This document shows, one piece after another, positions 11,498 to 23,900 of a stretch of 64,000 bases of DNA; the first letter of the stretch is position 1; every line of letters begins with the position of its first letter. Origin of the DNA: Paramacrobiotus metropolitanus (taxonomy: Eukaryota; Tardigrada; Eutardigrada; Parachela; Macrobiotidae); the NCBI RefSeq assembly GCF_019649055.1, contig NW_026570370.1:1-64000 (forward strand), in the 5' to 3' direction. The notes under the pieces are model-generated. The model was not told the DNA's origin, searched no databases, and worked only from the letters and a program-made list of their open reading frames with translations. A program made the position numbers and the translations under genes.

Positions 11498-12039
11498 TGA
11501 AGTTGAAGCAATGTCTATATTGTGTGGTCTAGGCGCATCGGCTACTATCGCCATATTTAAACTCACGCTCGTATGTAAAGTTCAGCTGGAAGCCGGTACA
11601 GGGATTCAGCTGGAACAAAACTATGCTGCGGGAAGCCAGTAAAGCCATCAATGACAGAGGCCGATCTGTCGGCTTGTCAGCATCCTTTCGATTACTTGAG
11701 TTGAGCAGAAGATATTAACTTCTTGAGAACTAAAACCATCGTGTTCCAGGACGAAAACAACCTCGCCCATAAACTTGTGCACCTTTAAGTTTTGGGTGAC
11801 TAATTACTGCAATACATTACTGTAAATAATCATGAATTTTCTATCGAACTGTGGTGCGCGTGCCGCTGCTACCAGTACGAAAACTACAACCAAAATACGG
11901 TAATTATAAGTGTTTCCATCTGCAACTTCCAAAAACGTTTGTTGTCTTTTACCTTATAGATTCTGTTTATACTTTATTGTTATGTGTACTTCCGCACATG
12001 AGAATGGAGTCCGTGTGAAGATATTTATATTTGACTACT

Positions 12040-12210
12040 GTACAGTCTGCGCGCGCGACATCCGGTTCGGGAGTTCGGGAGTTATTAGTGAAAAAAAATT
12101 CCAAAGGTTTAAACGCGCGGAGGTGTACCAAAAGTCTAATTATTAACCGATGCTCTTCAAATTTTTCATAAAAAACTCACATTACTATGAAGGTCGTTTG
12201 TCACCACACA
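12040..12210. repeat. Fragment of dispersed palindromic element
   Basis: It shares GCGCGACATCCGGTTCGGG, the ggtgtaccaaaagtctaat block and CTTCAAATTTTTCATAA...ATGAAGGTCGTTTGTCACC with the long palindromic element at 53.3-53.95 kb and with 1.2-1.9 kb. The mirror copy is at about 24825-25000. It overlaps the 3' flank of the SMYD-like gene. Confidence 0.45.
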
Positions 12211-12228
12211 AGCTTGCCACCATTTTTT

Positions 12229-14099
12229 TCAAATGTTAGAATAATTTGGATGAAGCTGCCGGATGAACTGACTAAACTGCGCTAGCCGGGCGCTGTTGAT
12301 GGCCCCGCATTCGGAGCAGGGCTGATGTGCACGGCTGTCGCTGGGAATCGGGTTCATGCACCCCGGTGTCACGCAGCGTAATGGGTTAATCTCGGCGTCC
12401 TGAAAGAAACCATGCAGTGGCATTACATTAAAGTATCAGACTACGGTACAAACAAAAAGATGGTGAGCATCGTACGTATTCAGGTGTGCATCGGCGACAT
12501 GCACACGGATACCCGTAGCGCTTCTCGAAATCAGCGCGACGTTCCTCTCGTGTTTGAGAGAATGGATCCAGGGCGTCGTTGTATCGCAGCTGCAAGACGT
12601 GCCATTATTACATGGCAATGAAGCATTACCGCGCAATCTCCAAACTCCAACGTTGAAATAAAAATTAGGTGGAACGACTTTCACCCATTCTATTCTTAAT
12701 TACTGTGTATCTACGACTTCACGTGAAAAACCATGGCACTAACATCCTCAAGTCCGGTATACTGTGGAATGTCTTCTACGGCATGTATGAGCAGTCGCCG
12801 CCCTTGGAAGTTCAGCACCACGTTGACGTCCCAGCACACGGGCGTCATCCGCGGCAGTGGTGCCTGTGGATACAACGCCATGCCGAAAGGTGCGGTGACG
12901 TGGCACAGTGCATCATGCATGGGCACGCCGTTGTAGCGGACGAGTCCGTAATAGACCAAGAGTTCTGTGACAGGTACACCGATGGCTTTCAGCTCCTCCA
13001 TACCGTGCCTGCCAACAATCACGGGCCACTCAGTACTAGGCAGGATGTACTTCACGAAAAAAAATTAACTTACGATGGTGTTACAGTCCGGTTGATTTCC
13101 GATTGTGCGGGATTGACTGGCAGCATGGATAGCAGGTCTTTGGCAGATTTTCGACCCATACCCGGGATGTCCATCATCACGTTTAACTAAGCAAAATTAA
13201 CAGGAGCATGTCAGCAGATATCAGAGAACTCGCACCAAGGGGGGAGTATGCCATCAATTTGAGGCGACCTCGGCCAAAAAAACATTTATAGTGTATCCCC
13301 CTCTTGCGAATTTGGTCGATCTCAGAGTTACGGGGGGGTGTGGGGTGGACCACCGCCCTTGACTAAATTCGCCACTTAGTAAAGCATGGAAGAGGAAGAT
13401 GCTAATTTGAGTGGTGCGCTTCTTATAATTAGTGCCAGTTAGTGTCACAGTGAAGGGCTCAACTTAAATTTCAAATTTTACAAATATCCCAAAAATCTAT
13501 GAAGCGCTATTTTTACAGATTAGAACTGCCGTCCTACTCCTGCCAGCTGACTGCCCTAGTATATTGACCCAGCTACTGGGTATGCAAAAAAATTAGATTA
13601 ACTGAGCCGACAGCTGATTATTTTATTTTACCTTGATCTTGTTGGCCAACTTGGCGATGATATCCCGACCAGTGGCGGTCTTCAGTAGGACGCATTCCAG
13701 TTTATGCTCCAGCTTCCAGTCAGCAGACTATTCAAAAGCCCATATCACTATATCAGCCCATTCAAACACTCTTCTTCGTGATTTGCAACAATAAACTCCG
13801 ATCGTCTCCTTGAAATTTACAGAATACTTCGCTGATACCACGAAGAACCCAGCAGAGCGAGAACTGTCAATCCTCAGACAAAAAACTGAGGAACCACCTA
13901 GTCACACCTGGCACGCGACGCTGCAGTAGCGGTGAAGTTTGCATCCTGAACAGGTACGCAGTTCTTGGCTCTTTTGCAGGCAGTAGGCACAACGTGTTTC
14001 ATAGGCGCTGCTGTCAAGTACCCACACCAAAGGCTCGCAGCACAAAACAACATCGCCAGCCGTGAAGAAACGGCAGTCCGTGGTCTCTTTTGTTTCCAT
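12229..14099 (-). CDS. SMYD-like protein (MYND finger plus degenerate SET domain)
   Basis: Six exons join in frame on the minus strand: 14099-13908, 13727-13632, 13186-13074, 13035-12744, 12589-12476, 12399-12229, giving about 325 residues. Exon 1 has a MYND zinc finger (ETRCAYCLQKSQ, RTCSGCKLHRYCSVACQ), completed in exon 2 by WKLEHKLEC. Exon 3 has DIPGMGRKSAKDLLSMLPV, a typical SMYD linker. Exon 4 is SET-like (PFGMALYPQAPLPRM, VVLNFQGRRLLIHAVEDI), and exon 5 has the post-SET cysteines (REERRADFEKRYGYPCAC, RRC). SMYD proteins are lysine methyltransferases. Here the catalytic NHSC motif expected before VNVVLNF is replaced by PRMTPVCWDVN, and the C-terminal helical domain is absent, so activity is doubtful. 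A mirrored copy lies at 22932-24807. Confidence 0.7.
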
Positions 14100-16073
14100 T
14101 CGGAACAAATGGATAATCTTTCAGATACACTATGACACGAATGCAGGAAAACAAAATCCAACAATACCAAATCCAAGTTTTCGTAGACCCAGCGATCCAC
14201 GTAAACACTAAACACATGCTTGGCGTCTAATGAGTACAGTACGCTTTCTGCAGTCTGCACTCTGTAACAGAGAACGTAACATCTGTCGCGCTGTCTGCTT
14301 GTTGCTTGTTGTATGGAGCAGCCGCCCTCGGTGGCTGACGGTGCAGATTTCAAGCATTTCCGATGGGAATGATCAGTTTTATTACTTCCTTTTCCCCCTA
14401 TTCTTGTATTTTCCATGGCTGGGAGGCATTTGCAATTGATGATTCTCGCCAGGATGGTGCCCTGGGGCGGTTGGGAGCCGTGCGACTCAGGTGCGACGGG
14501 AAGTCATCGTAGGCACATAACAACAAGTGCTTATCCCGGCACTTTTTAAACAGTGCGCGCTCGCAAACTATGTTGTTGATTTATTGGACAGATACATGAA
14601 AATTTACAGAAAACCATTCTCTGCAAACGACCAAAAAATGTGTGATAAAAATGTTTACGGTATTCTTAAATTTAGCGCTAATGCTACGACCACGGTATTG
14701 CATTACCGCCTCAAAAATTTCAGCACACGAACAGAAACAGAGCGAATGCATAATTCTCTGTTGGCGCAGTCCAAAATCCCTGTTTGTTAGTGACGTCAAA
14801 ATGACACACTGCCAGCCTGCAGTCTCGGCGAGAATCACGAATGGGGAGAATCACTCGAACTTTAAAGCGGCTTCATCTCAACAACAGAAAATAAAAAAAA
14901 TCGCATCTAGTTTATAGTAGAAGCTGAGCTCCAGAGTCTGTAGTTTTGCTTGAATGTAATCATTTCGAATTCACGATAAATACACCAGTACGCTTTACTG
15001 CTTTTGTGTTCCTTGCTATCTAATTAATTTTGGTAGTTTAATTATTATTTTGTGGTTTCTACTTTCTAGCCGCATAACGCTGATTAATACGCGTCCCAAG
15101 GGAAAACCGCATAACTATCTGTAGAAGTACTAAAACGCGCCGCCAAGTCGCGTGTGGTTGCGTCGATGCGCATGACCGGCGCGTGCACCTGTTGTTCATT
15201 GCATAACTAACTTTAATCTTTCATGGGAAGTGTATCGATAGTCTTGGGTGGTATGTTGGAAAGTGTGATAACGGAGAGGAATGTCCTTGGAAATGTTGTG
15301 AACTGAATATAATGGCATGTGTCTAGACCGTCTTATTTTGTGGCAGTGTGCTTTTGGCGGAAATGATGGAATCATATTTTCACTTTACGATCTTACGATT
15401 TGAGCAAAATACAGCTTGCGGTATTAAACGACTAAACATCGTTGTTGCGGGATATCGCAAGGTCATACACGTAGCCGTGTGTATACGGGCGTAACATAGT
15501 ACTGTAATGAGTAATCTTCATAAGCCCGCGCAAATTGTACGAGATAAATATGGATGATTAGTTCAAAGCAAATACATATCTGATACCGGTAAATTAGATA
15601 TTTTACTAGTTACGAGTCTGTGCAAGTAAGGCATAATTATCTAAAGCCGTGTACGAGCACATTAAGGAAAGCATGACCGTGCTAATTTCGTTGCTGCTGA
15701 CATGCCGGACATCGCTAGCTTCAGACACACTTTTGCCGACGAAGTCGCACATCTAGAAAAACCCAACCTCCGTTTTCCTTCAAAACTATTAAATGCCTGA
15801 TACTTAATGGGTACAACTACGATTATGCTAGCACCCAGCACAAGAGAAATGTGACATTAATTTTGTATCCAGTTACAGTGTTTGTTACGTTCTCTTTGGA
15901 CTGTGGGTGTACGAAAAATAATCACAACCATTATTTTTAGGTTAACAAAGGATATAAGGTAAAGCAACTAAGATCAGAATTTTTAAACTCGACCCAAGTC
16001 AGCCAACACCGAATCCGGGATCCTTGTGTCCTTATTAACTCGACGCGAAACCGTTAAGCGCTTGCAGTAGGAT
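14100..16073. other. 2-kb stretch without a recognisable gene (left arm)
   Basis: Only short overlapping ORFs occur (for example 14527-14790 and 14642-14917), and they lack motifs or splice support. The stretch holds the 5' flank of the SMYD-like gene and the 5' flank of the RT fragment. The same stretch appears reversed at about 20945-22930. Confidence 0.5.
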
Positions 16074-17449
16074 GTGCAAGTAGGTCCGGATGAAGAGCGC
16101 GATAGAAAACAGCGAAAAATATCAATCCAGGGGTGTTATGTCCCCGTGTTATGTGGAGCTCGGCTGATCGCCCTACGGAAAAAAGATGGCGGACTGCGTC
16201 CAATCGCCGTTGGTAATACATACCGCCGCATCGCCGCCAAAGCCGTGGACCTCCGTATGCGGCCGATCGCAGCAAGGCATCTCGAACCACATCAGCTAGG
16301 TGCGGGCGTCAAGAAAGGTGCCGAAGGTGTTATACACGCCGCCAGAGATTTTCTCCTGTGCTACAGCAGTGACGTAAAGGTGCTCTTAAAAATCGACTTT
16401 GCCAACGCATTTAACTGCGTTTCCAGAGAGCATTTCCTGAAGATTGTAGCAGAATTCTTCCCGGACTACTACCCTTTTATTCGAATGTGCTATGCTACCC
16501 ATTCCTGGCTTATACTCGGGGAAACACGGATCTTTTCTCAGTCGGGTGTGCAGCAAGGGGATCCTCTCGCACCGGTATTGTTCTGCCTGGTTCTCCAACT
16601 CATCGTAAAACTTCTAGATACCAAGCTGAACGCTTGGTATATGGACGATGGGACTCTCGGAGGCGACGTGTGTAGTGTCCTGCGTAATTTCCAGTTGCTA
16701 ATTACGGAAGCGCAAAAGATCGGTGTCGCAGTCAACATCTCCAAGTGCGAATTGTTTCTCTGAGGCGGAACGGAAGCCCAAAGGACAGCGGCCGCTCAGC
16801 GCTTTTACAGCGTATTCCCTGATCTGAAGGTTGTGCCGGCTGACCAGCTCAATCTACTGGGGTCTCCTCTGTTGCCATCAGGAGTCGTACCGATGATCGG
16901 AAAAAAGATGGAGAAACTGGAGATAATGTGCACTCGACCACTCTTAATACCTAATCACCAGGCATTATTTTTACTTAAAAACTGTCTGGGCGTGCCAAAA
17001 GTCGTGCATATTTTACGTACTTCACTCGCATGGATGTTCCCGGAAGAGCTGTACAGGTTGGACCAGCTGTTCCGCGACGCAGTCGAGCGCATAACCAATG
17101 TCCAAATGGATTACCCGACATGGCTGCAAGCATCCCTGCCCGTCCGCCTGGGTGGTTTGGGTATCAGACGTACCGAGGAGCTAGCTCCCTCAGCCTACTT
17201 GGCTTCGGCTTCTTCGTTACGCCCACTGATCTCAAGACTGTGCCCAGTGCTACTGGCTACGGATGTAACCTGCGTTGTACACGCCTGGAAACTGCAAGCG
17301 AAGACCGTTGAACTTCCAACAGAAAGTCTTCGTCACGTGCAGAAAGCATGGGACACGCCCGCTACACTTGCGACTTTCTCCGAATTAACCCAACTGCGTG
17401 GATCACTGGACCAGGTCGCGCATCTCAAAGCTGTATCAGTACCCGAATC
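16074..17449 (+). pseudogene. Reverse transcriptase of a non-LTR retroelement (5'-truncated, left arm)
   Basis: The ORF contains the RT core in order: LIALRKKDGGLRPIAVGNT, KIDFANAFNCVSREHFL (motif A Asp), SQSGVQQGDPLAP and WYMDDGTLGG (the YxDD-type active site). After a stop at about 16761 the protein continues in another frame with the thumb-like region (VVPADQLNLLGSPLLPSG, PVRLGGLGIRRTEELAPSA) until the arm ends at 17449. The N-terminus is missing. The same stop or frameshift is present in the other arm (20.3 kb), so the element was already defective before duplication. In this arm the reading direction runs away from both endonuclease copies. Confidence 0.8.
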
Positions 17450-17829
17450 AGTTAACTCTAAAAATAGCTAGCTACTAGCTAGTGCGTCTCATACAGTCCT
17501 GCGACAGGTCGTCGCGGGACAATTGGTTTTACGGACATTTCGTCGAAGGACAACTAGTTTTTGTGGCAGATAGTCGTATGACTGTACGTTGCCATAAACC
17601 AGTCGATAACTTTTCGACTCTGCAAAAGTCGCGCAACCAAATGTCACACAACAAAACGGCTGCAAAATGAGCTGTTTCAAAACAATTATCCGCTGCGACG
17701 AAACACGTGCGGCGACATGTCTCACGGCGAAATGTCCCGTGACCACTTGGGCTGTCACGGAAAAGATGTACTTAAAGTGGTAAAAATGTGAGAAAAACCG
17801 AAATATATCTAATCAAAGGACTCGGGTAG

Positions 17830-17999
17830 TTACAATGTAGGACTAAATGGTCGCATATTCCCATACGCATTCTGTACGCAAGCGGTGCAGTGCACTTGTA
17901 CGAAACGGATATTTTGAACTCAGTCGTACAGTGCACCGCGCTGCATTCGTACTGAATGTGGAGATGTTGGGTATGCGACCATTTTGTCCTAAGCTGTAA
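17830..17999. mobile_element. Palindromic MITE (TTACA family), copy 2
   Basis: Copy carried by repeat A2. The ends are clearer than in copy 1: TTACAatgTAGGACtAAATGG at the left and ATTTTGTCCTAagcTGTAA at the right. It is about 170 bp with no ORF. Confidence 0.65.
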
Positions 18000-18054
18000 A
18001 ACTGTTCTTGTTTACTGGTGCAGAAAGTGTGTAACCTGCTGAATAAATTTACAG

Positions 18055-18240
18055 ATTTTGGAAGACTACCAGTCTTGTGATCCTCGTCCGTCGGCACATT
18101 ATCGGGAATATCAGTGGAGTGTGGACAATGTGGTTAGCGTAGACGTCAGCAAACTGAACCGATTCTGCCTGCAGGCCTTGTCGCACTACAGTACATGCAG
18201 AACTGTTGCTCAGCAGCCGCGGAATAATAACGCAACATGA
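18055..18240 (+). pseudogene. Orphan terminal exon of the F-box gene
   Basis: After an acceptor (aaatttacag, ending at 18054) the frame reads ILEDYQSCDPRPSAHYREY, almost the same as the last exon of F-box copy 1 (9967-10134). No F-box exon precedes it: the preceding sequence is the RT of the left arm. A 3-base insertion (gta) and further changes remove the original stop, so the frame runs on to 18240. It is a duplicated, promoterless exon. Confidence 0.75.
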
Positions 18241-18899
18241 TGAAGAATCCATCAAGAAAAATTCCGGGGAGTGAAATTTGTAAATCCATATATGTCAATC
18301 CATATCCATCCATGACCAGTGCGTTCGAGTCTTTATGCATTGATTAACTGGAAAGACATAACTTTTTGTTCATTTTGATTATGTTTCTGCACATCTGGCA
18401 TTGATTTATCTAACTTATGATTATGAACACACAAATTCTTATCTTAACGTCAAACGAGTGGCATACTTCCTGTAATGGACAGACAGTCAATAATAAATTA
18501 GTGTCTGTTGTGGATCTGCGCCTTGCAACGTTGGTTGCAACATTGCTGAAACAAACGCAACCACAGCCGCTCTGGAACTCGGGAAAGGATGTTAATCTTT
18601 CAAATGATCAGACGGCTGCGGAGTGAAACACTACATCAAGTGAATTTCGAGCCACAAACGAACAAATCACCAGGATTACAGGCCGGTCCGGAGTTAGAGC
18701 ACGTAAAGGTAGAAGTACAGCTAATGCACACTAAATGCGATATTAGCGCTTAAAAGACGGTGGCCACTACACTAAAATTGGCATAACCCCTGCATTTTTT
18801 TTTTCACTAACTGTATTGTATTACTCGTATATCTAGTGCCAACAGTTTATGGTACAACGGAAAACAATGAAACAATCATCCGCAGGAGATACACCCCAA

Positions 18900-20940
18900 T
18901 CACAACAAGAAAAATTCTCCTATACTGTCCTGCTCGGGAATCGTGCCCATAACGCATATCGCATTCCCGCGCTGTATCTGTATAGACAAACGCTGCCGAA
19001 GAAACTCTTTGGCGCGTTTCTGGCCAGTGGCAGATATTAGGCAGCTTCCAACCTTGTCCACAAGTTTCTTAGTGCCACCACTCCACGGTCCGTGAATCTC
19101 AAACGCCGCCGCAACGAAATCGTATCGTGGCATCAGCCAGCTGTGCTTCGATAACTTTCCCCTTTCGGCTTGCTCCGCAGCGGCTCTAGCGTTCACGGAA
19201 GTGCGATCAATATAGGAGGCCGCGAGTGTGTCAACGCAGGTAACATCTACAGCCAGTGGTTTACCCCGTGCCCATGGTACTAGAGTTATGACGTCCGGCC
19301 TTTTGTTGTCTTTACCCGACAGGCCCTTTGGCTCCGTTCTGGCTGGAAAGCCCGCTGTCTTAAGGCCCCGGGCGATCTCACCGCTAATACCGTCGTGCCT
19401 TGGCAGTCTTCCTGCTGAGCGCTTGCAGCAGTCCATGCCGGCCCAACTCATCAACTTGCATGCCGCAAACGCAAACGTGAGGAGTAACAATAGGCGCTCT
19501 AACCGTAAAGCGACGCTGATTCGGAAGGCCGTGATGTCAGTAGGTTTCCGAGACAGGCAGCGGGAAGCGCGTGAATCCAGATACTAGATAGTAGATTCGG
19601 GTACTGATACAGCTTTGAGATGCGCGACCTGGTCCAGTGATCCACGCAGTTGGGTTAATTCGGAGAAAGTCGCAAGTGTAGCGGGCGTGTCCCATGCTTT
19701 CTGCACGTGACGAAGACTTTCTGTTGGAAGTTCATCGGTCTTCGCTTGCAGTTTCCAGGCGTGTACAACGCAGGTTACATCCGTAGCCAGTAGCACTGGG
19801 CACAGTCTTGAGATCAGTGGGCGTAACGAAGAAGCCGAAGCCAAGTAGGCTGAGGGAGCTAGCTCCTCGGTACGTCTGATACCCAAACCACCCAGGCGGA
19901 CGGGCAGGGATGCTTGCAGCCATGTCGGGTAATCCATTTGGACATTGGTTATGCGCTCGACTGCGTCGAGGAACAGCTGGTCCAACCTGTACAGCTCTTC
20001 CGGGAACATCCATGCGAGTGAAGTACGTAAAATATGCACGACTTTTGGCACGCCCAGACAGTTTTAAGTAAAAATAATGCCTGGTGATTAGGTATTAAGA
20101 GTGGTCGAGTGCACATTATCTCCAGTTTCTCCATCTTTTTCCGATCATCGGTACGACTCCTGATGGCAACAGAGACCCCAGTAGATTGAGCTGGTCAGCC
20201 GGCACAACCTTCAGATCAGGGGAATACGCTGTAAAAGCGCTGAGCAGCCGCTGTCCTTTGGGCTTCCGTTCCGCCTCAGAGAAACAATTCGCACTTGGAG
20301 ATGTTGACTGCGACACCGATCTTTTGCGCTTCCGTAATTAGCAACTGGAAATTACGCAGGACACTACACGTCGCCTCCGAGTCCCATCGTCCATATACCA
20401 AGCGTTCGGCTTGGTATCCTAAGTTTACGATGAGTTGGAGAACCAGGCAGAACAATACCGGTGCGAGAGGATCCCTTGCTGCACACCCGACTGAGAAAAG
20501 ATCCGTGTTTCCCCGGTATAAGCCAGGAATGGGTAGCATAGCACATTCGAATAAAGGGTAGTAGTCGGGAAGAATTCTGCTACAATCTTCAGGAAATGCT
20601 CTCTGGAAACGCAGTTAAATGCGTTGGCAAAGTCGATTTTTAAGAGCACCTTTACGTCACTGCTGTAGCACAGGAGAAAATCTCTGGCGGCGTGTATAAC
20701 ACCTTCGGCACCTTTCTTGACGCCCGCACCTAGCTGATGTGGTTCGAGATGCCTTGCTGCGATCGGCCGCATACGGAGGTCCACGGCTTTGGCGGCGATG
20801 CGGCGGTATGTATTACCAACGGCGATTGGACGCAGTCCGCCATCTTTTCCGTAGGGCGATCAGCCGAGCTCCACATAACACGGGGACATAACACCCTGGA
20901 TTGATATTTTTCGCTGTTTTTCTATCGCGCTCTTCATCCG
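18900..20940 (-). pseudogene. Non-LTR retroelement, RT plus endonuclease in native order (right unit)
   Basis: Minus strand, 5' to 3': RT (about 20940-20276, with LRMRPIAARHLEPHQLGAG and KIDFANAFNCVSREHFL), thumb region (20316-19594), then the Cys/His knuckle and endonuclease-like domain (about 19570-18900, with RPDVITLVPW and VDVTCVDT, tail RQRLSIQIQRGNAICV). At the RT/endonuclease joint a 7-base insertion (near 19586) breaks the frame. Several other indels disrupt the RT, including one at the YxDD region, where the frame changes near 20400. Such elements insert by target-primed reverse transcription (family knowledge). This copy is inactive, but its order shows the ancestral structure. Confidence 0.75.
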
Positions 20941-23900
20941 GACCTACTTGCATCCTGCAAGCGCTTAACGGTTTCGCGTCGAGTTAATAAGGACACAAGG
21001 ATCCCGGATTCGGTGTTGGCTGACTTGGGTCGAGTTTAAAAATTCTGATCTTAGTTGCTTTACCTTATATCCTTTGTTAACCTAAAAATAATGGTTGTGA
21101 TTATTTTTCGTACACCCACAGTCCAAAGAGAACGTAACAAACACTGTAACTGGATACAAAATTAATGTCACATTTCTCTTGTGCTGGGTGCTAGCATAAT
21201 CGTAGTTGTACCCATTAAGTATCAGGCATTTAATAGTTTTGAAGGAAAACGGAGGTTGGGTTTTCTAGATGAGCGACTTCGTCGGCAAAAGTGTGTGTTC
21301 GAAGCTAGCGATGTCCGGCATGTCAGCAGCAACGAAATTAGCACGGTCATGCTTTCCTTAATGTGCTCGTACACGGCTTTAGATAATTATGCCTTACTTG
21401 CACAGACTCGTAACTAGTAAAATATCTAATTTACCGGTATCAGATATGTATTTGCTTTGAACTAATCATCCATATTTATCTCGTACAATTTGCGCGGGGC
21501 TTATGAAGATTACTCATTACAGTACTATGTTACGCCCGTATACACACGGCTACGTGTATGACCTTGCGATATCCCGCAACAACGATGTTTAGTCGTTTAA
21601 TACCGCAAGCTGTATTTTGCTCAAATCGTAAGATCGTAAAGTGAAAATATGATTCCATCATTTCCGCCAAAAGCACACTGCCACAAAATAAGACGGTCTA
21701 GACACATGCCATTATATTCAGTTCACAACATTTCCAAGGACATTCCTCTCCGTTATCACACTTTCCAACATACCACCCAAGACTATCGATACACTTCCCA
21801 TGAAAGATTAAAGTTAGTTATGCAATGAACAACAGGTGCACGCGCCGGTCATGCGCATCGACGCAACCACACGCGACTTGGCGGCGCGTTTTTAGTACTT
21901 CTACAGATAGTTATGCGGTTTTCCCTTGGGACGCGTATTAATCAGCGTTATGCGGCTAGAAAGTAGAAACCACAAAATAATAATTAAACTACCAAAATTA
22001 ATTAGATAGCAAGGAACACAAAAGCAGTAAAGCGTACTGGTGTATTTATCGTGAATTCGGAAATGATTACATTCAAGCAAAACTACAGACTCTGGAGCTC
22101 AGCTTCTACTATAAACTAGATGCGATTTTTTTTATTTTCTGTTGTTGAGATGAAGCCGCTTTAAAGTTCGAGTGATTCTCCCCATTCGTGATTCTCGCCG
22201 AGACTGCAGGCTGGCAGTGTGTCATTTTGACGTCACTAACAAACAGGGATTTTGGACTGCGCCAACAGAGAATTATGCATTCGCTCTGTTTCTGTTCGTG
22301 TGCTGAAATTTTTGAGGCGGTAATGCAATACCGTGGTCGTAGCATTAGCGCTAAATTTAAGAATACCGTAAACATTTTATCACACATTTTTGGTCGTTTG
22401 CAGAGAATGGTTTTCTGTAAATTTTCATGTATCTGTCAATAAATCAACAACATAGTTTGCGAGCGCGCACTGTTTAAAAAGTGCCGGGATAAGCACTTGT
22501 TGTTATGTGCCTACGATGACTTCCCGTCGCACCTGAGTCGCACGGCTCCCAACCGCCCCAGGGCACCATCCTGGCGAGAATCATCAATTGCAAATGCCTC
22601 CCAGCCATGGAAAATACAAGAATAGGGGGAAAAGGAAGTAATAAAACTGATCATTCCCATCGGAAATGCTTGAAATCTGCACCGTCAGCCACCGAGGGCG
22701 GCTGCTCCATACAACAAGCAACAAGCAGACAGCGCGACAGATGTTACGTTCTCTGTTACAGAGTGCAGACTGCAGAAAGCGTACTGTACTCATTAGACGC
22801 CAAGCATGTGTTTAGTGTTTACGTGGATCGCTGGGTCTACGAAAACTTGGATTTGGACATTTGGTATTGTTGGATTTCGTTTTCCTGCATTCGTGTCATA
22901 GTGTATCTGTAAGATTATCCATTTGTTCCGAATGGAAACAAAAGAGACCACGGACTGCCGTTCTTTCACGGCTGGCGATGTTGTTTCGTGCTGCGAGCCT
23001 TTGGTTTGGGTACTTGACAGCAGCGCCTATGAAACACGTTGTGCCTACTGCCTGCAAAAGAGCCAGGAACTGCGTACCTGTTCAGGATGCAAACTTCACC
23101 GCTACTGCAGCGTCGCGTGCCAGGTGTGACTAGGTGGTTCCTCAGTTTTTTGTCTGAGGATTGACAGTTCTCGCTCTGCTGGGTTCTTCGTGGTATCAGC
23201 GAAGTATTCTGTAAATTTCAAGGAGACGATCGGAGTTTATTGTTGCAAATCACGAAGAAGAGTGTTTGAATGGGCTGATATAGTGATATGGGCTTTTTTG
23301 AATAGTCTGCTGACTGGAAGCTGGAGCATAAACTGGAATGCGTCCTGCTGAAGACCGCCACTGGTCGGGATATCATCGCCAAGTTGGCCAACAAGATCAA
23401 GGTAAAATAAAATAATCAGCTGTCGGCTCAGTTAATCTAATTTTTTTGCATACGCAGTAGCTGGGTCAATATACTGGGGCAGTCAGTGGCAGGAGCATGA
23501 CGGCAGTTCTAATCTGTAAAAATAGCGCTTCATAGATTTTTGGGATATTTGTAAAATTTGAAATTTAAATTGATCCCTTTACTGTGACACTAACTGGCAC
23601 TAATTATAAGAAGCGCACCACTCAAATTAGCATCTTCCTCTTCCATGCTTTACTAAGTGGCGAATTTAGTCAAGGGGCGGTGGTCCACCCCACACCCCCC
23701 GTAACTCTGAGATCGAACAAATTCGCAAGAGGGGGATACACTATAAATGTTTTTTTGACCGAGGTCGCCTCAAATTGATGGCATACTCCCCCCTTGGTGC
23801 GAGTTCTCTGATATCTGTTGACATGCTCCTGTTAATTTTTGCTTAGTTAAACGTGATGATGGACATCCCGGGTATGGGTCGAAAATCTGCCAAAGACCTG

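Larger units (their letters stand above)
11523..17449. repeat. Inverted repeat B, left arm (5.9 kb)
   Basis: The whole block recurs as its reverse complement at 19594-25510, with the 2.1-kb A2 block between. Corresponding landmarks mirror at a constant coordinate sum of about 37,030-37,045: SMYD exons, the 14.5-14.9 kb ORFs and the RT. Differences are scattered substitutions and 1-7 base indels. The arm contains, from outside in, a palindromic-repeat fragment, a SMYD-like gene (minus), an unassigned 2-kb stretch and an RT fragment (plus). In this arm the RT is separated from its endonuclease partner, so this arm is the rearranged one. Confidence 0.9.
17452..19589. repeat. Direct repeat A, copy 2 (spacer of the inverted repeat)
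   Basis: A second copy of the 2.1-kb block at 9371-11497, in the same orientation, offset by 8081-8093 bases because of small indels. It is the spacer between the two B arms. At its right edge the retroelement endonuclease region meets the RT of the right arm in the expected order, which identifies A2 plus right B as the unrearranged arrangement. Confidence 0.85.

Noticed and set aside
13898-14416. 172-codon minus-strand ORF covering SMYD exon 1 in another frame, and its mirror at 22607-22912
   Set aside because: It is a shadow frame: the MYND cysteines and the in-phase donor belong to the other frame (14099-13908).
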